From Streptomyces sp. (GTDB lineage Bacteria > Actinomycetota > Actinomycetes > Streptomycetales > Streptomycetaceae), in NCBI RefSeq assembly GCF_019510245.1, contig NZ_JAEKKT010000116.1, positions 62,001 to 126,000 on the forward strand: a stretch of DNA of 64,000 bases, in the 5' to 3' direction. Positions 1 to 8,339 of the stretch are shown piece after piece; within the stretch, counting starts at the first letter, position 1, and the number at the start of each line of letters is the position of its first letter. Both the position numbers and the translations under genes were made by a program. The notes under the pieces were generated by a model that was not told the origin of the DNA, made no database searches, and saw nothing but the letters and a program-made list of their open reading frames with translations.

Positions 1-1
1 G

Positions 2-496
2 ATGACCGGTACCCCGCCTCTGCAGCAGTTCGGCCAGCAGTTCGCCGGGCCGCAGCAGCAGCTCGCGCAGGTCGTCCAGCAGTCCATCCAGCAGGCCTGC
101 CAGCAGGCGAGCCAGCAGATCGCGCAGCGCATGCAGCAGACGCTGCAGCAGCTCCACCAGGTCCAGCAGCAGTTGCAGCAGCAGGGCATCGCCCACCACG
201 CCCACCCCTACATGGCCGTCGCGCTGCACCACTCCCTGATGCAGGGCGTGCGCAGCGCCGTGGAGCAGTCCGTGCAGCAGGCGCTGCCGGCCGCGATCCT
301 GACGCTGGTGCAGCAGAGCCAGCAGAGCCAGCAGAGCCAGCAGGGACAGCAGGGCCAGCAGGGCCAGCAGCAGTGGGGCGGCGGGTTCGGCCAGCAGTCG
401 TTCGGTCAGCAGCCGTTCGGCCAGCAGTACCCGCAGCAGTACCAGCAGCCCGGCTTCGGCTTCGGCCCGATGGGTCAGCACTTCGGTATCGGCTGA
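2..496 (+). CDS. Gln-rich low-complexity protein
   Basis: I do not recognise a family. The product is about one third glutamine. An N-terminal half of QQ-spaced hydrophobic residues (residues 5-60, compatible with an amphipathic or coiled-coil helix) is followed by a short ordinary stretch with a His/Pro/Tyr patch (about 62-85). After that come a pure SQQ/GQQ tandem block (about 104-122) and FGQQ/YPQQ motifs rich in Gly and Phe. Nearly every Gln codon is CAG. There is no signal peptide or membrane segment. The first ATG is at base 2, so the true start may lie outside the window. The next gene, about 130 bases on, is a subtilisin-like pseudo-protease read in the same direction, and the two may act together; that is inference only. 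Confidence 0.6.
   Translation: MTGTPPLQQFGQQFAGPQQQLAQVVQQSIQQACQQASQQIAQRMQQTLQQLHQVQQQLQQQGIAHHAHPYMAVALHHSLMQGVRSAVEQSVQQALPAAILTLVQQSQQSQQSQQGQQGQQGQQQWGGGFGQQSFGQQPFGQQYPQQYQQPGFGFGPMGQHFGIG
311..372 (+). repeat. 9-bp minisatellite (AGCCAGCAG / GGCCAGCAG)
   Basis: Six to seven tandem 9-bp units inside the Gln-rich gene encode SQQ and then GQQ repeats. The units vary only in their first bases, which suggests expansion by slippage or unequal exchange. Confidence 0.8.
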
Positions 497-629
497 CGCA
501 AGGCAGTGCCCAGTGCGGTGTGCCCGGGACCGGTTCCCGGGCACACCGCACAGCCACGGAAGGCACGAGCCGCCCGTCATACGGATCAGAAGCGCGGAAA
601 CCGACGTAGGCATGGTTAAGGTGGATGTA

Positions 630-2375
630 ATGGTCAAGGACAGGCCCGGAAGCAAGCCCAGGAGCAGCCGCCAGAGCGAATCCGAGGGCGCGGGGGCCGG
701 CGGGCCGGGCCCCGAGGAAAAATCGGCGCCACGCAAGAAGGGCGGACCGTCGCCGATCGCGGTACAGCCGCGCCGGTCCCGCTACATGGTGACCCCGCTG
801 CCGCAGCAGCTGCTGCCCGTGGGAGTGCCCGAACTCGGCATGGACGCGGTGTGTGACCACCTGGAGCGGATGCCCGAGGTCACGGTGGTTCGCAGACTCA
901 CCCCGTCGGACAAGCTGCAGTCGGCGGGAGTGCAGCCCTCCTGCCCGGAACTCGTGGTCGTCGAGGCCGCCGAAGCCCAGGTACCGGCGATGCGGTCGCT
1001 GCATGTGCACATCGAGCCGGATCTGCCGCTGTCCACGGCCGTACCCGTCGCCATGCCGGCCGCGGGGTTGCTGCCGCTGCGCGACCCGGGGCTGGTCATG
1101 CCGCTGGAGAAGCCCCTGCAGGTCACGATCAGTGTCTGCCGTCCGGACGGCGAACCGCTTGCCGGTGCGGGGGTGTTCCTGATCGGGTCGGCATGGCCGA
1201 GCCAGGGCGTCACCGGCCCCGACGGGAGGGTCACCCTCACGCTGGCGACGGAGACCGCGCAGTCCGTGCAGGCACTGTACGTCCGGGCCGCGGGCGGCTA
1301 CACGGACCGCTGGATCCAGCGCCCCGAACTCTCGGCGACGCAGGACAACCTGGTCACCCTCACCCCGCTCTCCAGGGTCTACCCGGAACTGGAACAGCGG
1401 CAGAGTTACGGCTGGGGCCAGCAGGCCATGCGGCTGGACCGGCTGCCACCCACGTTCCGTGCTTTCGGCACCAAGATCGCCGTCATCGGTACGGGCGTCG
1501 GCATCGACCACCCCGACCTGAAGCAACAGGTGCGCTCCGGCGCCGATTTCGTGCGCGGCACGAAGGAGGGCTGGGCCCGCGATCCGGTCGGCACCGGCAC
1601 CCACGCGGCAGGCATCATCGTCGGGGCGGACACGGGCAAGGGCGTCATCGGCATCGCCGTCGACGCCGAACTCGAGGTCTGCGAGATCATGCCCGACGGT
1701 CACTTCAGCGACCTGATCGCAGCCCTGGACCACTGCGTCGAGCACGAGGTCGACATCGCCCACATCCAGGTGGCGACCCCGTACCCCTCGTCGCTGGTCT
1801 CCCGCAAACTCGCCGATGCCACCGCGGCGGGCATCGCCTGCATCGCTCCGGTCGGCGACAGCGGCGGACCGGTCTCCTTCCCCGCCTCCCTGCCCACCGT
1901 CTTCGGCGTGGGCGCCCTGGGAGCCTTCGGCACCTACCCGCCCGACACCTCCCAGGCCACCCACATCGGGCCGCAGTTGAGCCCGGAGGGGCTGTTCGCC
2001 GCTCCGTTCAGCTGCCACGGTCCCGGAGTGAACGCGGCCGCCCCCGGCGTCTCGGTCCTGTCCTGTTCCCCGGACGGCGGCTACACCGCCCTCGACGGCA
2101 CCGGCACCGCGTCGGCCCACATCGCGGGCCTGGCCGCGCTCGTGCTGGCCCACCACGAGGACTTCCACGGCCAATTGCTGCCCCGGGGGCCGGGCCGCGT
2201 GCAGCACCTCTTCGGGATCCTCGCCGCCAGCTGCCGCCCGCTCGCCGCACCGGGAACACTGGACGCGGCCCGTACCGGGTGCGGCCTGCCCGACGCCCTT
2301 GCCGCCCTCGGCCTGGCCCACGGCCCCCAGCTCGGCCCGGCCCTGTCTCCCTTCGCCCCGTCCATGACCGGGTAG
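630..2375 (+). CDS. Subtilisin-fold (S8) protein with lost catalytic residues
   Basis: The 581-residue product is cytoplasmic by sequence, with no signal peptide. Residues 1-60 are basic and disordered. A carboxypeptidase-regulatory-like beta domain (VTISVCRPDGEPLAGAGV) follows near 165-215, and an S8 fold occupies about 280-545. The fold is clear from IAVIGTGV..DHPDL, GTGTHAAGII, the FPAS segment and GTGTASAHIAG. The catalytic Asp of the DTG motif is Gly287, the Ser of GTSxAxPH is Gly492 and the oxyanion Asn is Asp410; only His325 survives. It should therefore be inactive as a serine protease and may serve as a binding scaffold. I chose ATG 630 because AAGGTGG lies 5-6 bases upstream; ATG 612 and an upstream start at 513 are possible but have no good ribosome site. 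Confidence 0.8.
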   Translation: MVKDRPGSKPRSSRQSESEGAGAGGPGPEEKSAPRKKGGPSPIAVQPRRSRYMVTPLPQQLLPVGVPELGMDAVCDHLERMPEVTVVRRLTPSDKLQSAGVQPSCPELVVVEAAEAQVPAMRSLHVHIEPDLPLSTAVPVAMPAAGLLPLRDPGLVMPLEKPLQVTISVCRPDGEPLAGAGVFLIGSAWPSQGVTGPDGRVTLTLATETAQSVQALYVRAAGGYTDRWIQRPELSATQDNLVTLTPLSRVYPELEQRQSYGWGQQAMRLDRLPPTFRAFGTKIAVIGTGVGIDHPDLKQQVRSGADFVRGTKEGWARDPVGTGTHAAGIIVGADTGKGVIGIAVDAELEVCEIMPDGHFSDLIAALDHCVEHEVDIAHIQVATPYPSSLVSRKLADATAAGIACIAPVGDSGGPVSFPASLPTVFGVGALGAFGTYPPDTSQATHIGPQLSPEGLFAAPFSCHGPGVNAAAPGVSVLSCSPDGGYTALDGTGTASAHIAGLAALVLAHHEDFHGQLLPRGPGRVQHLFGILAASCRPLAAPGTLDAARTGCGLPDALAALGLAHGPQLGPALSPFAPSMTG

Positions 2376-2511
2376 CTCCCTCTCCCGGCCCGTGACCCGG
2401 GTACTGCGGGTACTCCGGGCCAGGGCGAAAGCCTTCCGCTCGTCGTCATGCGGAGGGAGTGAGGTCATCAGGACCGGGACCCCACACCCCTCCGCTCGGC
2501 GAGTCGGCCGA

Positions 2512-3072
2512 TCAGCGGCTCCATGGCGACCTGCCGGCGTACGCCCAGATGAACGCCCTCTGGGCGCAACCGGGTCGGCGTTCGGGTTCGACCACCTGAA
2601 TCGGCCGTTCGTGAGGTGGTCGAGCGGAACGGGGGCCGCATCGGTCTTCTTCCTCGTCCTCGATGCCGGCCTGTTGGTGCTTGCGGCGACAGCCGCGGCG
2701 GGGATTCCTCGCGAAGGGCCGGATGACTGATCTCGCACCAGACCGGTCCGGGCCCCGGTCCACGCCCCAGCGATCGGTCAGCGCGTCGAGGACGGCCAGG
2801 CCGCGCCCCGATTCCTCCGTCGACGTGGCGGGGAGCAGGGCGGGCAGCGTCCGTGGACCGGAGTCGGTCACCTCGATCCGGGTACGGCCGTGCTCGTGCG
2901 TGCCCATGACCCGGACGGTGACCGGCGCTCCCTCGCCGACGTGCTCGATCACATTCGTCAGCAACTCCGTCGCGCACAGCCGGACATCGAAGGTGTGGTC
3001 GCGGAGCCGGTGACGCAGCTCCGGTGCCGCCTTCGGCGTGGCCGCTAGGTGAAGTTCGAGGTGCGTCGTCAT
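2512..3072 (-). CDS. ATP-binding protein, GHKL anti-sigma-like, C-terminus frameshifted
   Basis: This is a small histidine-kinase-like ATPase of the RsbW/anti-sigma type common in Streptomyces. The N-box reads CATELLTNVIEHV, the G1 region VTDSGP and the G2 region SGRGLAVLDALTDRWGVDRGP. Members normally end shortly afterwards with a VWCEL/VWFEL strand. Here that strand (GPVWCEIS) is present but in another reading frame from about base 2755, consistent with loss of one base in the G/C run at 2748-2757. The in-frame tail of about 70 residues is therefore probably not native. The start overlaps the stop of the upstream 75-residue gene by ATGA, which implies translational coupling. Confidence 0.7.
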   Translation of the reverse strand: MTTHLELHLAATPKAAPELRHRLRDHTFDVRLCATELLTNVIEHVGEGAPVTVRVMGTHEHGRTRIEVTDSGPRTLPALLPATSTEESGRGLAVLDALTDRWGVDRGPDRSGARSVIRPFARNPRRGCRRKHQQAGIEDEEEDRCGPRSARPPHERPIQVVEPERRPGCAQRAFIWAYAGRSPWSR

Positions 3073-3296
3073 CGTTCCGCCACCGCCGTCTTCCTGAGCG
3101 CGATGGCGAGCGCCCGTGCCGTCGCCGTGTTGCAGTTCCCGAGCGAGACGAGGCCGGCGGGCGGTGCGTACGTGCCCGCGAAGCTCGGCAGGTCGACGCG
3201 GAGGGACGGCAGCGTGATGCCGTGCTCGGGAAGGGCGGTGCGGAGGTCCTCGACGCAGAGGGTGACGTCGTAGGCAGTGGGGGAGGGGTCGGGCAT
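3069..3296 (-). CDS. Small conserved hypothetical protein (75 aa)
   Basis: The short acidic-to-neutral protein has no signal peptide or membrane segment. It contains VEDLRTALPEHGITLPSL and a Gly/Asn/Cys turn (LGNCNT) followed by a C-terminal helix. Its 3' end overlaps the start of the ATP-binding gene by four bases, and it is divergent from the XRE regulator gene at 3409. Streptomyces often carry such a small gene between an ATP-binding protein and an XRE/DUF397 regulator, so it is probably part of that regulatory module. Biochemical function is unknown. Confidence 0.65.
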   Translation of the reverse strand: MPDPSPTAYDVTLCVEDLRTALPEHGITLPSLRVDLPSFAGTYAPPAGLVSLGNCNTATARALAIALRKTAVAER

Positions 3297-3408
3297 GCGG
3301 TCGGGCTACCTTCTGTGCGGTGTGTGACGAATGCGTCACAGACTGTCGTCCCGCTCGCTACCGTGGAAGGGCATTCGCGTACGCGACGCGAACTGCGGAA
3401 ATAGCACC

Positions 3409-4560
3409 ATGAGTTACGGCGGTGAGCACGTGGCCCGACGCAAGGACATCGACGGCTCTTCGAGCGTCCCCGGCCTCTACGGCAAGGAGTTGAGGTGGAA
3501 GCGGGAGTCGGCGGGACTGTGCCTGGAGAAGCTCGTCGAGGGCAGCTTCTACGGCAAGTCGCATCTGAGCGACATCGAACGTGGCGAACGCCGGATGCCG
3601 TTGGAACTGGCCCGGCACGTGGATCGGGTGCTGGGGACGGACGGGTACTTCGAGCGGCATTGCGAGGATGTGCGGAGGGCGAGGCGGGGCCCGCATGCGT
3701 CGTACTTCGAGAAGGCGCTGGAGGCGGAAAGGCATGCGGACTCTATCGAGTTGTGGTCCCCCAGCATCTTCCCCGGGCTGCTTCAGACCGCCTCGTACGC
3801 GCGGGCCCTGGTCTGGTCGGCTCACCCGGCTGCGGTCGACGACTGGGTCGATGAGAAGGTGCAGGCCCGTCTCGCCCGGGCCCGGCTGTTCGAGGAGGAC
3901 CACGCCACTCCGGAATACTGGGCGATCCTGCACGAGTCGCTGATCACTGATGCGATCCTGCCGCCGCAGGAGATGGCCGAACAACTGGGTCGCGTAGCGG
4001 AGTTGGCCGGGCGCCGCCGGATCGTTCCGCAGATCGTCCCGCGGAAGACCGGGGCGTATCCCTTGATGGCTGCCTCCATCATGGTCATGACCTTCCCCGA
4101 GGCGCCGCCACTCGTCTACACGGAGGCGTCCTACAGCGGGGACACCATCGACGATCCGGCCCTCGTGAAGCAGTACCGCAAGGCATACGATCGGCTCAGG
4201 GCCGTCGCACTGTCACCGGAGACGTCCCTGGCCATGATCGAGGCAGCGGCGGGGAATATCGAAATGGCAAGCAGCCGGATCGACTTGAGTGACGCGCTCT
4301 GGTTCAAGAGCAGCTACAGCAACGGTGACGGCGGGGAATGCGTAGAGGTCGCCCGCGACTTCCCCAGCGCCGCCCTCTGGCGCAGGTCCAGCTACAGCAA
4401 CGGCGACGGCGGGAACTGCGCAGAAGTCGCCGACAACATCCCCGGCCTCGTCCCCGTCCGCGACTCCAAGGCCCCCCAAGGTCCCGTCCTCCTGCTGGCG
4501 TCTGCTGCCTGGGCCCCTTTCATCGCCTCCCTCATCCCGCCGCAGCACGAAGGGGCGTGA
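3409..4560 (+). CDS. XRE regulator with DUF5753 domain fused to two DUF397 repeats
   Basis: An N-terminal helix-turn-helix (about residues 25-80: YGKELRWKRESAG...SHLSDIERGERRMP) is followed by the DUF5753/Scr1-type domain (about 100-275: IELWSPSIFPGLLQTASYARALV...). The C-terminus carries two DUF397 motifs (WFKSSYSNGDGGECVEVA and WRRSSYSNGDGGNCAEVA), then VPVRDSK and a hydrophobic tail. In most Streptomyces the DUF397 protein is a separate small gene downstream of the regulator; here both lie in one frame with no stop between. ATG 3409 was taken as the start; GTG 3430, with GGTGAG just upstream, is an alternative. It probably regulates the divergent ATPase locus or a developmental gene. Confidence 0.85.
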   Translation: MSYGGEHVARRKDIDGSSSVPGLYGKELRWKRESAGLCLEKLVEGSFYGKSHLSDIERGERRMPLELARHVDRVLGTDGYFERHCEDVRRARRGPHASYFEKALEAERHADSIELWSPSIFPGLLQTASYARALVWSAHPAAVDDWVDEKVQARLARARLFEEDHATPEYWAILHESLITDAILPPQEMAEQLGRVAELAGRRRIVPQIVPRKTGAYPLMAASIMVMTFPEAPPLVYTEASYSGDTIDDPALVKQYRKAYDRLRAVALSPETSLAMIEAAAGNIEMASSRIDLSDALWFKSSYSNGDGGECVEVARDFPSAALWRRSSYSNGDGGNCAEVADNIPGLVPVRDSKAPQGPVLLLASAAWAPFIASLIPPQHEGA

Positions 4561-4584
4561 GGTCTCCGACGACCCCACGCCCCT
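4551..4584. terminator. Bidirectional terminator hairpin
   Basis: Perfect 9-bp arms (AGGGGCGTG at 4551-4559 and its complement at 4576-4584) lie between two convergent genes and overlap the last codons of the XRE gene. Confidence 0.6.
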
Positions 4585-4608
4585 CAGTCGGCCGAGCCGC
4601 GCAGCGGG

Positions 4609-6567
4609 TCAGTGCTTGCGGTGTGCCTTCGCCGGCTTGTACGACGCGACGTAGCCGTTCGCCGGGGTGCCGACGCCCGTGACGTCGTCATAGCCCTTGA
4701 CCGCGGACAGGGAGCTGTCCTTGCCGAGGCTGCGGACCGAGGTCAGCAAGCCGTCGGTGGCGTCGTAGCCGTTGGCGAAGTCGACGCGGGCGACCGCGAG
4801 GTCCTTGCCGGTCGGCTCGTCCGTGACGTCGTGGTAGACCTTCGTGCCGTACCTGGAGTAGATAAGCGGGTTGGCGAAACCGAGCGCCTTGCCGCCGCGC
4901 GCCTCCTGGGCGAGAGCCTGGACCGCCGCGATCACCGGCGCGGCCAGCGAGGTGCCGCCGATGCGGTACTCGCTGTACGCCTCGGTGCCGTCCGCCTGGG
5001 TCTGCGTCTGGCCGACCTTGAAGCCCGTGTTGGGGTCCGCGATCGCCGAGATGTCGGGGACGACCCGGTTGCCGGCGGCGCTGTTGGACGTGGCCAGCGC
5101 CTTCGGGACGACGTTCTTCTGGTAGTACGGCTCGCCGACCGTCTTGCTGGTGCCGCCGCCCGCGCCCGAGGTGAACGCGCCCGGGAAGTTGGTCCAGCTC
5201 TTGCCGTCGGCCGACAACGAGGCCTTCTCGGTGCCCCAGCCGGTCTCCCACAAATACTTGTCGCCCTTGCCGACGGCGAGGGAGGTACCGCCGACTGCCG
5301 TCACCCAGGCGGAGTTTGCGGGCGCCTCGACCTGCTTCGTCCCGGTCTTGGCGACCTCGTCACCGTCGTCGCCGGAGGAGAAATAAAAACCGATACCTTG
5401 CACCGCGCCGAGTTGGAAGACCTGGTCGTAGGCCGCCACCAGAGACGGAGTTTCGTCATTCTCCACCTCTGCCCACGAGTTGGAGACGATGTCGGCCAGG
5501 TGGTTGTCGACGACCTTGCCGAGCGCGTCGAGGAAGTCGTCGTCATTGCAGGACGCGGCACCCACGTAGGTGACGTCGGCGTCCGGCGCGACCGCGTGCA
5601 CGGCCTCGACGTCCAGGGTCTCCTCGCCGTACCAGCCGGCGGCCTGGCACTCCTCGGTCTTGGTGTAGGCATCCGGCAGCACCTGGTGCAGCTGGCTGGT
5701 CTTCCAGGCCTGGTCGCCGTTGGTCTTGGCGTAGGTGCCGGCGTCGAAGGCGATGGTCGGCGAGGCGTACGCGTCGGTGATGGCGACGCGCACGTGCTTG
5801 CCGGTGTACTTGCCGGCGCCGTAGGCGGCCCGCAACTGCTTGCCGGTGTAGCCCTCGACGGCGTACGGGATCTTCGTGCCGTACGCGTCCGGCAGCGTGG
5901 TCGCGATGTTCGAGCCGTAGTACGAGGAGAACGGCCCGGAGTTCTTGAACACGGAGTCCGGCGGCGGCAGCGTGTCGTCGTGGCTCGCCTTGTGCGGCGC
6001 GCTGTCCAGGCCGGTGACGGTCAGGACGGCGGCGCTGACGGAGGCCGGCACCGAGGCGGTCTTCGCGGGGGCGCGGTAGGTCTTGGAGCCCTTGGCGTAG
6101 TTGTGCAGCTGCGTGCCGAACGCCTGCTCGGCGGCGGACACGTCGCCGGTGACGGCGATGTAGTGCTGGGTGACCTCGGTGACCGTCAGGCCGGACGCGG
6201 TCAGCCAGGACTTGACGGCCTTCACCTGGGCCTTGGTGGCGCCGTAGCGGGCCTGGACCTGCTTGGCGCTGAGGTACTTGCCGTAGAGCGGCGAGCTGGG
6301 GTCGGACACCGCCTTCGCGTAGGCCGCGAGGCCCTTGGCGTCCTGGCCGGCCAGGTAGACCCGGGCCTTGACCTGCGCGCTGTCCGAGGTGGCGCCCTTG
6401 TCCGCCTTGGCCGTGGCCCAGGTGGGCTTGGTGCCCTTCAGGCTGTCACGGGCCGGGTTGTCCGCGGCGTGCGCCGCGGGTATGCCGAGTGCGAGCGCGC
6501 CGGCGATCATCGGCAGTGTCGCTGCCATGCTCACGCTGGCCCGCACCTTGGCACGGTTGGATCTCAT
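4609..6567 (-). CDS. Secreted S53 (sedolisin/kumamolisin) protease precursor
   Basis: This is a pepstatin-insensitive acidic serine-carboxyl protease. A Sec signal peptide (basic MRSNRAK, hydrophobic core, AHA-A cleavage near residue 35) is followed by a pro-kumamolisin prodomain to about residue 190 and then the catalytic domain. The catalytic Glu and Asp are E315 and D319 in GEETLD, the oxyanion Asp is in FSSGDDGD and the nucleophile is Ser540 in GGTSLAAP. The C-terminal YDDVTGVGTP resembles the calcium site of the family. ATG 6567 was chosen over the upstream ATG at 6621 because AGGGGG precedes it and the signal peptide starts there. The neighbours look unrelated, so it is probably monocistronic. 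Confidence 0.9.
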   Translation of the reverse strand: MRSNRAKVRASVSMAATLPMIAGALALGIPAAHAADNPARDSLKGTKPTWATAKADKGATSDSAQVKARVYLAGQDAKGLAAYAKAVSDPSSPLYGKYLSAKQVQARYGATKAQVKAVKSWLTASGLTVTEVTQHYIAVTGDVSAAEQAFGTQLHNYAKGSKTYRAPAKTASVPASVSAAVLTVTGLDSAPHKASHDDTLPPPDSVFKNSGPFSSYYGSNIATTLPDAYGTKIPYAVEGYTGKQLRAAYGAGKYTGKHVRVAITDAYASPTIAFDAGTYAKTNGDQAWKTSQLHQVLPDAYTKTEECQAAGWYGEETLDVEAVHAVAPDADVTYVGAASCNDDDFLDALGKVVDNHLADIVSNSWAEVENDETPSLVAAYDQVFQLGAVQGIGFYFSSGDDGDEVAKTGTKQVEAPANSAWVTAVGGTSLAVGKGDKYLWETGWGTEKASLSADGKSWTNFPGAFTSGAGGGTSKTVGEPYYQKNVVPKALATSNSAAGNRVVPDISAIADPNTGFKVGQTQTQADGTEAYSEYRIGGTSLAAPVIAAVQALAQEARGGKALGFANPLIYSRYGTKVYHDVTDEPTGKDLAVARVDFANGYDATDGLLTSVRSLGKDSSLSAVKGYDDVTGVGTPANGYVASYKPAKAHRKH

Positions 6568-6863
6568 ACTGCCCCCTGCTATGCGGTTCGACGCATGGAG
6601 TGGTCGGTCGTCCGTGGTCACCAGGAGGCCTGCGGCGGAACGGCCCGTGAATGGATCACACGGTGGACGTCACTCTTTCGGTGAACTGTTCATGCCAGGG
6701 GAATGAGAAACCCAAGGAAGTCCCAAGTGGGCGTTGATTAGGGGCTTTTGGTCCACTTTCGACAGCGCGCGGAGCATTACAGATCGGTTGCGATTGTTGT
6801 TGAATGCTTGCGGTACCGTTAAGTCGACAAATCTCCGGTCTTGTCAGGCGCGTTGGGGGCCGT
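6568..6863. other. Intergenic region, nothing firm
   Basis: These 296 bases hold the promoter side of the S53 protease gene and the region downstream of the DUF305 gene. There is an AT-richer patch near 6690-6790, but I could not assign convincing promoter elements or any gene. Confidence 0.4.
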
Positions 6864-7499
6864 TCAGTCGCGCGGCTTCGCGCCCCGCTCCTTCAGCATC
6901 TGCTTCATCGTCGTCAGTTCCGACTGCTGCGCGTCCACCATGCCCTGGGCGAGGCTCTTCTCCACCGCGACGGTGCACTTGGCCACGCACCCCTCGGCCA
7001 TGTGGATGCCGCCCTTGTGATGGTCCGTCATCAGCTGGAGGTAGAAGATCTCCGCCTGCCTGCCGTTCAGGGTCCCCAGCTTCTTCAGCTCGGTGTCGGT
7101 GGCCATGCCCGGCATCAGCGAACCGTCGCCGCGCTCGGGCATGTCGCCCATGCCCATCCAGGACATCGGCGGCTTCGCCGACACCTTCGGCAGGTCCCAC
7201 AGGTCCAGCCAGCCCAGCAGCATGCCGCGCTGGTTGGCCTGCGTCTGCGCGATGTCGTAGGCGAGCCGCCGTACTTCCGTGTTCTTCGTGCGGTCGCGGA
7301 CGATGTACGACATCTCCACGGCCTGCTGGTGGTGGACCGCCATGTCCCGCGCGAACCCCGCGTCCGCCCCGTCCGCGCTCGGGACCTTCAGGCCGCCGCC
7401 ACCGCCGTCGCCGTCCTCGGCGACCGCGTAGGTGATCGCGCCGGCGGCGACGAGCGCCGCCGCGGTGGTCCCGGCGATCCAGCCGATGTGCTTCTTCAC
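6864..7499 (-). CDS. DUF305 protein, membrane-anchored
   Basis: The 211-residue product has an N-terminal membrane anchor (IGWIAGTTAAALVAAGAITYAV) followed by a DUF305 four-helix domain. The duplicated His motifs are clear: FARDMAVHHQQAVEM near residue 50 and MTDHHKGGIHMAEG near residue 160. DUF305 domains are ferritin-like folds often linked to copper or other metals, but the role in actinobacteria is not settled. The GTG start follows the DUF3105 stop after a single base, so the two genes are co-transcribed and probably coupled. Confidence 0.85.
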   Translation of the reverse strand: MKKHIGWIAGTTAAALVAAGAITYAVAEDGDGGGGGLKVPSADGADAGFARDMAVHHQQAVEMSYIVRDRTKNTEVRRLAYDIAQTQANQRGMLLGWLDLWDLPKVSAKPPMSWMGMGDMPERGDGSLMPGMATDTELKKLGTLNGRQAEIFYLQLMTDHHKGGIHMAEGCVAKCTVAVEKSLAQGMVDAQQSELTTMKQMLKERGAKPRD

Positions 7500-7500
7500 G

Positions 7501-8172
7501 TCACATCGTCCCGCCCGTGCAGGAGGCCCCCGGCTCCGGCGTCTGCTTGCCCTGCACGTACGTCTGGAAGAACTTGCCGACCTTCGGGTCGTCCGCGCTC
7601 GTCACGCTCAGCTGGTGACCCCACGCCGACAGCTCGATCGGCGAGGTCTGGTCCGCGTACGGGCTCATCAGCGAGTACGGCGTCTGCTTCACCTTCGCCG
7701 CCAGCTTGTCCACGTCGGCCTTGCTCGCCTTGTCGGTGTACGTCACCCAGACCGCGCCGTGTTCGAGGGCGTGCACGGCGTTCTCGTCCTTCACGACCTT
7801 GGTGTAGACGTTCCCGTTGCAGTTGAGCCACACCGGGTTGTGGTTGCCGCCGACCGGCGGGTGCATCGGGTACTGCACGGTCCCCGTGACGTGGGTGCGG
7901 GACAGCTTGCCCGTCCAGGTCCGCACGCCGTCGCTGCCGGTGACGAAGTGGCCGGAGTCCCCGGAGCCGCCCTTGGCGTCGCTCGCGCTGTCGTTCTTGC
8001 CCGACTGCGAGTTGACGAGCACCACGCCGCCGACGACGAGACCGGCCACGACCACCGCGCTCGCGGCGATGGTGAGGATCCGGTTGCGGCGCTCGCGGGC
8101 ACGCTCCGCCCGCCGCATCTCCTCTATGCGCGCCTTGCGCTCGGCGTTGCTGCTCTTCTTCGCGGAACCCAT
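7501..8172 (-). CDS. DUF3105 membrane-anchored extracytoplasmic protein
   Basis: A highly charged cytoplasmic N-terminus (KKSSNAERKARIEEMRRAERARERR) precedes one membrane segment (about 32-52) and an extracytoplasmic DUF3105 domain. The domain is marked by MHPPVGGNHNPVWLNCNGNVY and ENAVHALEHGAVWVTY, with conserved His, Asn and Cys. Function is unknown. In many actinomycetes DUF3105 and DUF305 genes are adjacent, as here. The pair is read away from the nsrR gene, whose promoter region it shares. Confidence 0.85.
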   Translation of the reverse strand: MGSAKKSSNAERKARIEEMRRAERARERRNRILTIAASAVVVAGLVVGGVVLVNSQSGKNDSASDAKGGSGDSGHFVTGSDGVRTWTGKLSRTHVTGTVQYPMHPPVGGNHNPVWLNCNGNVYTKVVKDENAVHALEHGAVWVTYTDKASKADVDKLAAKVKQTPYSLMSPYADQTSPIELSAWGHQLSVTSADDPKVGKFFQTYVQGKQTPEPGASCTGGTM

Positions 8173-8300
8173 GGGATGTGTCCTTCTGGGGGAAAGGGAC
8201 GTGGACGGTGGGGCTCGCTGATCGTAATGGGGAGGAGGGCCGGCCGTAGGCGGGGCACAGGAAAGTCCCGTAAAGACCCGGGATCCGACAGGAAACCGAT

Positions 8301-8323
8301 AATTTGAATGATGGATGCGTATT
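8301..8323. promoter_or_regulatory. Candidate NsrR operator of nsrR
   Basis: An imperfect 11-1-11 inverted repeat (AATTTGAATGA, T, GGATGCGTATT; 6 of 11 positions symmetric) lies 16 bases before the nsrR start. It has the same layout as the better site in front of hmp, which suggests autoregulation. Confidence 0.5.
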
Positions 8324-8339
8324 ACCTACGCTGGCCGGT

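Noticed and set aside
4612..6684. A 690-codon plus-strand frame opposite the S53 protease
   Set aside because: The protease on the other strand has signal peptide, prodomain and catalytic motifs; this frame has none.
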